12,447 nucleotides of DNA, from positions 1-12,447 of the forward strand of contig DATKSG010000063.1 of NCBI GenBank assembly GCA_035531775.1, in the 5' to 3' direction. A model generated the notes under the pieces. It did not search any database. It saw only the letters and a program-made list of their open reading frames with translations, and was not told where the DNA came from. Made by a program: the position numbers and the translations under genes. Position 1 is the first letter of the stretch, and each line of letters opens with the position of its first letter. Positions 5,678 through 12,169 of this stretch are shown piece after piece. Origin of the DNA: DATKSG01 sp035531775. Its GTDB lineage: Bacteria; Actinomycetota; Acidimicrobiia; Acidimicrobiales; UBA8190.

Positions 5678-7447
5678 GTGGTTCCCACGGCCGAGCCCGA
5701 CGAGGATCGACAGCTCGCCCTCCGCCAAGAGCTCGAGCAGCTGCGGGAGCGCTCGGCGCAGGCCGAGGAGGAAGTGGGCGTCCTACGCCGCCGGCTCTCG
5801 GAAGGCCCCGGGAGGGTGCAGTCACTCGAGGAGCGCCTTCTCGAGACCAAGGGCCAGCTGGCCCAGGCGGTGTCGCAGAACGAAAAGCTGACCTACACCT
5901 TGCAGCAGGCCAAGGAGCACATCGCAGCGCTGCGCGAGGAGGTCGACAAGCTCACCCAGCCGCCGAGCGCCTACGGGACGTTCCTGTCGGCCAACGAGGA
6001 CGGCACGGCTGACGTTTTCTCCGGTGGCCGCAAGATGCGGGTGGCCGTCCACCCTGAGATCGACGCCTTCGAAATGCGACGCGGCCAGGAGGTCGTGCTC
6101 AACGAGTCTCTGAACGTCATCCTGGCCCGCCAAGGCGAGGACTCGGGGGAGGTGGTGACGCTCAAGGAGGTCCTCGAAGACGGCCGCCGCGCCATCGTCT
6201 ACGGGCGGGCCGACGAGGAGCGCGTGGTGGAGCTAGCCGACACGCTGATCGGCATCCACATCCGGGCCGGCGACGCCCTGCTCATGGAGACGCGTTCGCA
6301 GTTGCTGGTGGAGAAGCTGCCGCGCCCCGAGGTCGAGGAGCTCGTCCTCGAAGAGGTGCCCGACGTCACCTACGCCGACGTGGGCGGCCTCGACCTGCAG
6401 ATCGAAGCCATCACCGACGCCGTGGAACTGCCCTACCTGCATCGTGCGCTGTTCAGCGAGTACCGGCTCCCGGCGCCCAAGGGGATCCTCCTCTACGGGC
6501 CGCCTGGCTGCGGCAAGACCCTCATCGCCAAGGCCGTGGCCAATTCGCTGGCCAAGAAGGTGGCCGAGACCACGGGCAACGCCAACATCCGCAGTTACTT
6601 CCTGAACATCAAGGGCCCCGAACTGCTCAACAAGTACGTGGGCGAGACCGAGCGCCAGATCCGGCTGGTCTTCCAGCGGGCCAAGGAGAAGGCAGAGGAG
6701 GGCGTGCCCGTCATCGTCTTCTTCGACGAGATGGATTCGCTGTTCCGCACCCGCGGCACCGGCATCAGCTCCGACATGGAGTCGACCATCGTGCCTCAGC
6801 TCCTGGCCGAGATCGACGGCGTGGAAACCCTGCGCGACGTGATCGTCATCGGGGCTTCCAACCGCGAGGACCTCATCGACCCGGCCATCCTGCGCCCCGG
6901 GCGCCTCGACGTGAAGATCAAGATCGAGCGCCCCGACGAGGAATCGGCCGCCCAGATCTTCTCCCGCTACCTGACACCGGACCTGCCGCTCGACGCATCC
7001 GAAGTGGAGCGTCTGGGGGGCGGCGATGCGCAGAAGACGGTGCTGGCCATGATCGAGGCCACGGTGGCCGAGATGTACCGGGCCGACGACGAGAACAAGT
7101 TCCTCGAGGTGACGTACCAGAACGGCGACAAGGAGATCCTCTACTTCCGCGACTTCGCTTCGGGGGCCATGATCGAGAACATCGTCCGACGGGCCAAGAA
7201 GCTGGCCATCAAGCGGGCCATCGCCGACGAAGGCAAAGGGGTGCGCACCAGCGACCTGCTCGAGTCCATCCGGCGGGAGTACAAGGAGAACGAGGACCTC
7301 CCGAACACCACCAATCCCGACGACTGGGCCCGGATCTCGGGGAAGAAGGGGGAGCGGATCGTCTACGTCCGTACCCTGCTGGCCGACACCGACGAGACCC
7401 GGGGCGGTCGCTCCATCGAGCGGGTGGGCACGGGGCAGTACCTCTAA
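5678..7447 (+). CDS. arc: Proteasome-activating AAA ATPase ARC/Mpa
   Basis: ARC (Mpa in mycobacteria) forms a hexamer that binds Pup-tagged proteins, unfolds them with ATP and threads them into the 20S proteasome. From the GTG at 5678 it has 589 residues (Mpa: 609). Order of parts: coiled coil for Pup binding (about 12-94), tandem OB domains (about 98-215), AAA domain with Walker A GPPGCGKT (274-281), pore loop KYVGE (319-323), Walker B VIVFFDEMDS (345-354), and RPGRLD (406-411). The C-terminus is GQYL, the tail that docks into the proteasome alpha ring. The frame stays open further upstream to 5594, but the predicted promoter lies in that part. The ribosome site is a purine-rich GAGGGAG touching the GTG, so the exact start is less sure than the identity. 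Confidence 0.96.
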   Translation: MVPTAEPDEDRQLALRQELEQLRERSAQAEEEVGVLRRRLSEGPGRVQSLEERLLETKGQLAQAVSQNEKLTYTLQQAKEHIAALREEVDKLTQPPSAYGTFLSANEDGTADVFSGGRKMRVAVHPEIDAFEMRRGQEVVLNESLNVILARQGEDSGEVVTLKEVLEDGRRAIVYGRADEERVVELADTLIGIHIRAGDALLMETRSQLLVEKLPRPEVEELVLEEVPDVTYADVGGLDLQIEAITDAVELPYLHRALFSEYRLPAPKGILLYGPPGCGKTLIAKAVANSLAKKVAETTGNANIRSYFLNIKGPELLNKYVGETERQIRLVFQRAKEKAEEGVPVIVFFDEMDSLFRTRGTGISSDMESTIVPQLLAEIDGVETLRDVIVIGASNREDLIDPAILRPGRLDVKIKIERPDEESAAQIFSRYLTPDLPLDASEVERLGGGDAQKTVLAMIEATVAEMYRADDENKFLEVTYQNGDKEILYFRDFASGAMIENIVRRAKKLAIKRAIADEGKGVRTSDLLESIRREYKENEDLPNTTNPDDWARISGKKGERIVYVRTLLADTDETRGGRSIERVGTGQYL

Positions 7448-7479
7448 CGGTTGGGGGTCGCCCTCAGGTGGCCACGGGA

Positions 7480-7493
7480 CGCCGATTCGGCGC
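7480..7493. promoter_or_regulatory. Palindromic element over the dop -35 region
   Basis: CGCCGA and TCGGCG are inverted around one T at 7486, with a further C at 7493. Compared with the arc palindrome the half-sites are the same and the spacing is one base longer. The centre lies 18 bp before the dop -10 box, as in arc. It could also fold as a 5-bp RNA hairpin in arc read-through transcripts, but it lacks a T-run for termination. Confidence 0.5.
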
Positions 7494-7509
7494 TTTGAGG
7501 CACTAGGGT
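7481..7509 (+). promoter_or_regulatory. Predicted dop operon promoter, leaderless type
   Basis: TAGGGT (7504-7509) ends 6 nt before the GTG of dop, and GCCGAT (7481-7486) sits 17 nt upstream of it, exactly as in arc. Transcription would begin at the GTG. No ribosome-binding sequence is visible before the start, which fits a leaderless message. Confidence 0.55.
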
Positions 7510-7515
7510 CGGATC

Positions 7516-9003
7516 GTGGCGGTCGCGAAGGTCTGCGGCATCGAGACGGAGTACGGGATCCACCACAAAGGTGGGGACGGGAACCCTGTCGCCTCCTCGT
7601 CGCTGCTGGTGAACGCCTACGTGTCCGACCTGTCGCGGGTGGGGTGGGACTTCGAGGACGAGACCCCGGGCAACGACGCTCGCGGCTTCGCCCGCGAAGG
7701 GGCCATGCCACCGGAGGTCGAGACGCATCTGGTCAACGCCGTGCTCACCAACGGAGCCCGCTACTACGTCGACCATGCCCATCCCGAGTTCTCCACTCCC
7801 GAATGCGCCGACCCGCTCGAGGTGGTCCGCTACGACAAGGCGGGGGAGGAGGTGCTGCGCAGGTCCATGGCGGCCGTGCAGCGGATCCTCCCCCCGGGGC
7901 AGTCGATCGTGGTCTACAAGAACAACTCCGATGGCAAGGGCAATTCCTATGGCACCCACGAGAACTACCTCATGGACCGGGCTGTGCCCTTCGCCCGCAT
8001 CGCCCATCTGATCACTCCCCACTTCGTCACCCGGCAGGTGTTCACCGGCGCCGGCAAGGTGGGGGCCGAGACGCCGGGCAACACCGGGCGCGACATCTGG
8101 TACCAGCTGAGCCAGCGCTCGGAATTCTTCGAGGAGGAAGTCGGCCTCGAGACCACGCTGAAACGGCCCATCGTCAACACCCGCGACGAGCCGCACGCCG
8201 ACCCGCAGCGCTACCGGCGACTGCACGTCATCGTGGGTGACGCCAACATGGCCGAGGTGGCCACTTTCTTGAAGGTGGGGACCACGGCCCTGGTGCTCGC
8301 CCTCATCGAGGACGACGCCTTCGGAGACGTCGATCTGACCCTGGCCAACCCGGTGAAGGCCATCCGCCAGGTCTCATTCGACCCCACCCTGGCCGCCACC
8401 GTGGAGCTGGCCGACGGTCGCAGCATCACGGCTATGTCGCTCCAATGGGAGCTGCTCGGCGTGGCCCGCAAGTACGGCGAAGACCGTGGGCTGGCCTGCC
8501 TGGGCGACGAGGCCGTGGGCCAGGAGGTGCTGCGCCGGTGGGAAGAGGTGCTCCAAGGCCTCGAGACCGATCCGGCCACGGTGGCCCGCCAGGTGGACTG
8601 GGCGGCCAAGCTCCAACTGCTCGAGGGCTATCGCGAGCGTCACTCGCTCGACTGGGACGATCACCGCCTGGCCGCCGTGGACCTCCAGTACCACGACCTG
8701 CGCCCGGAGCGCTCGCTGTTCGCCCGGCTCGACACCGAGCACCTGGTGGACCAGGCGCAGGTGGTCTCGGCGGTGACCGAGCCCCCCCGGCGGACAAGGG
8801 CGTTCTTCCGGGGTGAGTGCCTGCGGCGCTGGGCCTCGGCCGTGGCCAGCGCCAACTGGGACTCGCTGGTGTTCGACCTCGGGACCGACCCCCTCCGGCG
8901 CGTCCCTATGATGGACCCGCTCCGTGGAACTGCCGAACACGTGGAGGAGCTTCTCGCCGGAAGCGCCACGCCGTCGGACCTGTTGGCACGGTTGAGCGGC
9001 TAG
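7516..9003 (+). CDS. dop: Depupylase/deamidase Dop
   Basis: Dop hydrolyses the isopeptide bond between Pup and target lysines and, where Pup ends in Gln, deamidates it to Glu. It is a carboxylate-amine ligase relative of PafA and glutamine synthetase. The 495-residue protein starts with VCGIETEYGI (6-15) and NPVASSSLLVNAY (23-35). It then has an insertion of the Dop-loop kind (about 36-65), which separates Dop from PafA, and the conserved YYVDHAHPEFSTPE (83-96) with the catalytic Asp86. YKNNSDGKGNSYGTHENY (134-151) and NTRDEPHAD (221-229) are shared ATP-fold motifs. The GTG at 7516 is the only suitable start. dop leads the dop-pup-prcB-prcA unit with 11 nt to pup. With a Glu-ended Pup next door, its main role here should be depupylation and Pup recycling. 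Confidence 0.96.
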   Translation: MAVAKVCGIETEYGIHHKGGDGNPVASSSLLVNAYVSDLSRVGWDFEDETPGNDARGFAREGAMPPEVETHLVNAVLTNGARYYVDHAHPEFSTPECADPLEVVRYDKAGEEVLRRSMAAVQRILPPGQSIVVYKNNSDGKGNSYGTHENYLMDRAVPFARIAHLITPHFVTRQVFTGAGKVGAETPGNTGRDIWYQLSQRSEFFEEEVGLETTLKRPIVNTRDEPHADPQRYRRLHVIVGDANMAEVATFLKVGTTALVLALIEDDAFGDVDLTLANPVKAIRQVSFDPTLAATVELADGRSITAMSLQWELLGVARKYGEDRGLACLGDEAVGQEVLRRWEEVLQGLETDPATVARQVDWAAKLQLLEGYRERHSLDWDDHRLAAVDLQYHDLRPERSLFARLDTEHLVDQAQVVSAVTEPPRRTRAFFRGECLRRWASAVASANWDSLVFDLGTDPLRRVPMMDPLRGTAEHVEELLAGSATPSDLLARLSG

Positions 9004-9014
9004 GGAGAGGTCAC

Positions 9015-9215
9015 ATGGCTGAACGGGAGTTGAAGCGGAAGCCGACGGCGACCCCTCGCGAAGAGAAGGTGGTGGAGGAGACCGAGGCACCGCCGAGCGG
9101 GCAGGGCGAGAAGCTGAAGGCCGAGCTCGACGATCTCCTCGACGAGATCGATGAGGTCCTGGAGGAGAACGCCGAGGAGTTCGTGCGCAACTACGTCCAG
9201 AAGGGCGGGGAGTAG
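9015..9215 (+). CDS. pup: Prokaryotic ubiquitin-like protein Pup, Glu-ended
   Basis: Pup is the small, mostly disordered protein attached by PafA to lysines to mark proteins for the proteasome. The 66-residue product has a charged, lysine-rich N-terminus (residues 1-32) that threads into ARC, then the helix-forming segment that binds the ARC coiled coil (LDDLLDEIDEVLEENAEEF, 38-56), then VRNYVQKGGE. The last residue is Glu66 (GAG before TAG), so the protein is ready for ligation without deamidation. A strong ribosome site AGGGAGAGG (9002-9010) overlaps the dop stop and sets the ATG at 9015; the frame is open further upstream but that part is a shadow of dop. The gene lies between dop and prcB. 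Confidence 0.97.
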   Translation: MAERELKRKPTATPREEKVVEETEAPPSGQGEKLKAELDDLLDEIDEVLEENAEEFVRNYVQKGGE

Positions 9216-9219
9216 GCGC

Positions 9220-10020
9220 GTGGCCCTGCCGCTGTTCCCCCCGGGCGACGACCCGGGCCCCAGTTTCGCCGCTCTGCTACGCCGGACCGATCCGCAGGCC
9301 GCCGCCACCCGCTTCGGGGATGTAGCGCCGGCCATGACGGTGCGCCACGGCACCACGGTGGCCGCCATGCGTTACGCCGAGGGCGTGATCATGGCCGGGG
9401 ACCGCCGCGCCACCGAAGGACATCTCATCGCCCATCGGGGCATGGAGAAGGTCTTCCCGGCCGACCGGTACTCGGCCGTGGCCATCGCCGGGGCGGCGGG
9501 TCCGGCCATCGAGATGGTGAAGCTGTTCCAGACCCAGGTCGAGCACTACGAGAAGGTCGAAGGGGTGGCCCTGAGCCTCGAGGGCAAGGCCAACCAGTTG
9601 GGCCAAATGGTGCGTGAGCACTTGCCCATGGCCATGCAGGGGCTGGTGGTGGTGCCGCTGTATGCCGGCTACGACCTGCGCCGCGGGGCGGGGCGCATCT
9701 ATACCTACGACGTCACCGGCGGCCACTACGAAGAGGCCGACCACGCGGCGACCGGCTCGGGCGGGCGCGACGCCCGCACCACCATCAAGCTGGGCTGGCG
9801 TCCGGGGCTCAGCCGGGACGAGGCCATCGAGCTGGCTGTCCGGGCCCTGTACGAGGCGGCCGACGAGGACTCGGCCACCGGAGGCCCCGACCTGGTGCGG
9901 GGTATCTATCCGGTGGTGGCCACGGTCACCGCCGAGGGCTACGACCGGGTGACCGAGGCCGAGGTGGCCGAGCGCTTCGCCTCGCTCATCGAGGGACGCC
10001 AAGGGGGGCCATCCCTATGA
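9220..10020 (+). CDS. prcB: 20S proteasome beta subunit PrcB
   Basis: PrcB forms the two inner catalytic rings of the 20S core. From the GTG at 9220 it has 266 residues. A 44-residue propeptide ends at HG before Thr45 (TTVAAM), the N-terminal nucleophile revealed by autocatalytic cleavage. In mature numbering Asp17 (AGDRR) and Lys33 (MEKVF) are in place. Further family blocks are AMQGLVVVPLYAGYD, the DHAATGSGG loop, and DEDSATGGPDLVRGIYP. The start is set by the ribosome site GGGGAG (9207-9212), which lies in the last codons of pup; a frame open from 9151 is only read-through of pup sequence. The stop overlaps the prcA start as ATGA, suggesting coupled translation for equal subunit amounts. 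Confidence 0.96.
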   Translation: MALPLFPPGDDPGPSFAALLRRTDPQAAATRFGDVAPAMTVRHGTTVAAMRYAEGVIMAGDRRATEGHLIAHRGMEKVFPADRYSAVAIAGAAGPAIEMVKLFQTQVEHYEKVEGVALSLEGKANQLGQMVREHLPMAMQGLVVVPLYAGYDLRRGAGRIYTYDVTGGHYEEADHAATGSGGRDARTTIKLGWRPGLSRDEAIELAVRALYEAADEDSATGGPDLVRGIYPVVATVTAEGYDRVTEAEVAERFASLIEGRQGGPSL

Positions 10021-10694
10021 CGATGCCCTACTACGTCGCGCCTGAGCAGGTTATGAAGGACCGGGCCGAGTACGCCCAGAAAGGCATCGCCCGGGGCCGC
10101 TCGCTGGCCGCCTCCATCTACGACACCGGCATCCTTATCGTGGCCGAGAACCCATCACGGTCACTGCACAAGGTGAGTGAGATCTACGACCGCATCGCCT
10201 TCGCCGGGGTGGGCAAGTACAACGAGTTCGACCAGCTGCGCGTGGCCGGGGTGCGACATGCCGACACCAAGGGGTTCGCCTTCAGCCGTGAGGACGTGGA
10301 CGCCCGTTCACTGGCCAACTTGTACGCCCAGTTCCTGGGCAACGTCTTCACCCACGAGATGAAGCCGCTCGAGGTGGAGATCCTGGTGGCCGAGCTCGGC
10401 GAGGACCAGGCCTCGGACCAGCTGTACCACATCGCCTATGAGGGCACCATCACCGACGAGGACCGCTTCGCCGTCCTCGGCGGTGAGACCGAGACCATCA
10501 CCGAACGCATGGCGGCGTCGTATGTGGACGGCTGGGGCTTGGACGACGCCCTGAAGGCGGCGGTGGGTGCCCTGGCCGGGCCCGAACGCACCCTTGGTGC
10601 CGGTGACCTTGAGGTGGCCGTACTGGCTCGGGCCAATGGCCGGCGCGCCTTCCGCCGCCTCGACTCCGTGGAGCTGGCTCGGCGCCTGGGCTGA
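10017..10694 (+). CDS. prcA: 20S proteasome alpha subunit PrcA
   Basis: PrcA forms the outer rings that gate the proteasome and receive the C-terminal tail of ARC. The 225-residue protein is a little shorter than Mycobacterium PrcA (248), mainly at the C-terminus. The gate-forming N-terminus MTMPYYVAPEQVMKDRAEYA aligns with the mycobacterial start, which supports the ATG at 10017 over the one at 10023. Other blocks are KGIARGRS, ILIVAENPSRSLHKVSEIYD (36-55), GVGKYNEFDQLR, ANLYAQFLG and the C-terminal LEVAVLARANGRRAFRRLD. AAGGGGGG (10001-10008) is the ribosome site, 8 nt before the ATG. It closes the dop-pup-prcB-prcA unit; only one alpha and one beta gene are present. Confidence 0.95.
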   Translation: MTMPYYVAPEQVMKDRAEYAQKGIARGRSLAASIYDTGILIVAENPSRSLHKVSEIYDRIAFAGVGKYNEFDQLRVAGVRHADTKGFAFSREDVDARSLANLYAQFLGNVFTHEMKPLEVEILVAELGEDQASDQLYHIAYEGTITDEDRFAVLGGETETITERMAASYVDGWGLDDALKAAVGALAGPERTLGAGDLEVAVLARANGRRAFRRLDSVELARRLG

Positions 10695-10695
10695 T

Positions 10696-10734
10696 CGCCC
10701 TATCCCCCGAGGGCGTCAAGAGCGCTGCTCGGGG
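10696..10734 (+). other. Two mutually exclusive hairpins after prcA
   Basis: Hairpin A pairs CGCCCT (10696-10701) with AGGGCG (10710-10715) over an 8-nt loop. Hairpin B pairs CCCCGAG (10705-10711) with CTCGGGG (10728-10734) over 16 nt. They share bases 10710-10711, so only one can form. Neither is followed by a T-run, so a standard intrinsic terminator is not supported; attenuation, mRNA end protection or chance are possible. Confidence 0.4.
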
Positions 10735-10746
10735 CGGTGGCGGCAC

Positions 10747-10752
10747 TACCGT
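10747..10752 (+). promoter_or_regulatory. pafA: Predicted pafA -10 box
   Basis: TACCGT ends 8 nt before the pafA ATG. Transcription would begin 1-2 nt before the start codon, so the GGGAGG at 10753-10758 would largely be missing from that transcript and is in any case too close to the ATG (2 nt) for an ideal ribosome site. No clear -35 element is seen. Confidence 0.4.
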
Positions 10753-10760
10753 GGGAGGCG

Positions 10761-12119
10761 ATGGACCGGCGCATCTTCGGGCTGGAGAACGAGTACGGGG
10801 TCACCTGCACCCTGCGGGGACAGCGCCGCCTCAGCCCTGACGAGGTGGCCCGGTACCTCTTCCGCCGGGTAGTGAGCTGGGGCCGGTCCTCCAACGTCTT
10901 CCTCGAGAACGGGGCGCGGCTGTACCTAGACGTGGGAAGCCACCCCGAGTACGCCACCCCCGAGTGCGACATGATCAGCGACCTGGTGGCCCACGACAAG
11001 GCGGGGGAGCGGATCCTCGACCACCTGGTGACCGGGGCCGAGGCCAGGCTGCGCGAAGAGGGCATCCGCGGCGTCATCTACCTGTTCAAAAACAACACGG
11101 ACTCGGCCGGCAACTCATACGGGTGCCACGAGAACTATCTCACCAGCCGGCGTGACGACTTCGCCCACTACACCGAGGTGCTCATTCCGTTCCTGGTCAG
11201 CCGCCAGATCTTCGCCGGGGCCGGCAAGGTGCTCCAGACGGCGCGGGGGGCGGTGTACTGCCTGTCGCAGCGAGCCGAGCACATCTGGGAAGGGGTGTCG
11301 TCGGCCACCACCCGCAGCCGCCCCATCATCAACACCCGCGACGAGCCCCACGCCGATGCCGAGCGGTTCCGCCGGCTGCACGTCATCGTGGGCGACTCCA
11401 ACATGAGCGAGTACGCCACCTTCTTGAAAGTGGGGACAACCAGCATCCTGCTGCGCATGCTCGAGGATCCCGGCACGGTGCTACGCGACCTGACCCTCGA
11501 GAACCCCATACGGGCCATTCGCGAGATCAGCCACGACGTCACGTGCCGCCGTAAGGTCCGCCTGGCCAACGGGCGCGAGGTGAGTGCCCTCGAGATCCAG
11601 TCCGAGTACCTGTCTCGGGCCCTGCGCTATCGCGACAACCACGGTCTGTCGCCCCAGGAGGACCGCGCCCTCGACATGTGGGAGCACTGCTTGAAGGGCC
11701 TCGAGTCCGACCCTATGAGCCTGGTACGTGAATGCGACTGGGTGGCCAAGCACCACCTCATCGAGGCTTACCGGGCCCGTCACGGCATCCCCCTGGGGCA
11801 CCCGAAGGTGGCGCTGCTCGACCTTCAGTACCACGACGTTAACCGCGAGCGGGGCTTGTACTACCGGCTCGAGGCGCGTGACCGTATGGAACGGATCACC
11901 GACGACGCCTCCATCAACAAGGCCATGAGCCATCCGCCCGAGACCACTCGGGCCCGGCTGCGGGGGGAGTTCATTCGCCGGGCCAAAGAGCGCCGGCGGG
12001 ACTTCACCGTCGACTGGGTGCATCTCAAGCTCAACGACCAGGCACAGCGGACGGTGCTGCTCAAGGACCCGTTCCGCTCGCACGACGAGCGGGTGGAGAA
12101 GCTGATCGCCAGCTTGTGA
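10761..12119 (+). CDS. pafA: Pup-protein ligase PafA
   Basis: PafA uses ATP to phosphorylate the C-terminal Glu of Pup and joins it to target lysines. The 452-residue length equals that of Mycobacterium PafA and the sequence is highly similar throughout: RIFGLENEYGVTCT (4-17), RRLSPDEVARYLFRRVVSWG (22-41), LYLDVGSHPEYATPECD (54-70) with the catalytic Asp57, LFKNNTDSAGNSYGCHENY (108-126), LSQRAEHIWEGVSSATTRS (168-186), NTRDEPHADAERFRRLHVIV (191-210), and DFTVDWVHLKLNDQAQRTV near the C-terminus. The ATG at 10761 is preferred over an in-frame GTG at 10737 because it matches the family start exactly. It lies 66 nt behind prcA with its own -10-like box, and is paralogous to dop but lacks the Dop-loop. 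Confidence 0.97.
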   Translation: MDRRIFGLENEYGVTCTLRGQRRLSPDEVARYLFRRVVSWGRSSNVFLENGARLYLDVGSHPEYATPECDMISDLVAHDKAGERILDHLVTGAEARLREEGIRGVIYLFKNNTDSAGNSYGCHENYLTSRRDDFAHYTEVLIPFLVSRQIFAGAGKVLQTARGAVYCLSQRAEHIWEGVSSATTRSRPIINTRDEPHADAERFRRLHVIVGDSNMSEYATFLKVGTTSILLRMLEDPGTVLRDLTLENPIRAIREISHDVTCRRKVRLANGREVSALEIQSEYLSRALRYRDNHGLSPQEDRALDMWEHCLKGLESDPMSLVRECDWVAKHHLIEAYRARHGIPLGHPKVALLDLQYHDVNRERGLYYRLEARDRMERITDDASINKAMSHPPETTRARLRGEFIRRAKERRRDFTVDWVHLKLNDQAQRTVLLKDPFRSHDERVEKLIASL

Positions 12120-12154
12120 CGGCCGCCCGCGCCGCCGCGCAGCGCGCCGTCGGG

Positions 12155-12160
12155 TAGCCT
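12155..12160 (+). promoter_or_regulatory. lepB: Possible lepB -10 box
   Basis: TAGCCT lies 9 nt before the GTG chosen for lepB, in a GC-rich gap of 50 nt after pafA. It fits the TAnnnT pattern of the other starts less well than they do, and no -35 element is seen. Confidence 0.3.
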
Positions 12161-12169
12161 CGACCCTTC

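Noticed and set aside
7480..7493. Rho-independent terminator after arc
   Set aside because: The stem is only about 5 bp with a 3-nt loop and only three T follow. Its match to the palindrome upstream of arc makes a promoter-linked role more likely.
6233..7711. Long minus-strand open frame of 492 codons across arc and the start of dop
   Set aside because: It is the antisense shadow of arc, whose AAA motifs are unmistakable on the plus strand. The frame has no recognisable motifs and exists because high third-position GC removes stop codons.
8161..11460. Direct DNA repeat between dop and pafA around the NTRDEPHAD motif
   Set aside because: The similarity is explained by paralogy of Dop and PafA; it is interrupted by many synonymous and non-synonymous differences and is not a recent duplication.
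12120..12150. Terminator hairpin after pafA
   Set aside because: The GCGC-rich stretch allows many short alternative stems, but none is longer than about 4-5 bp without mismatch and there is no T-run.
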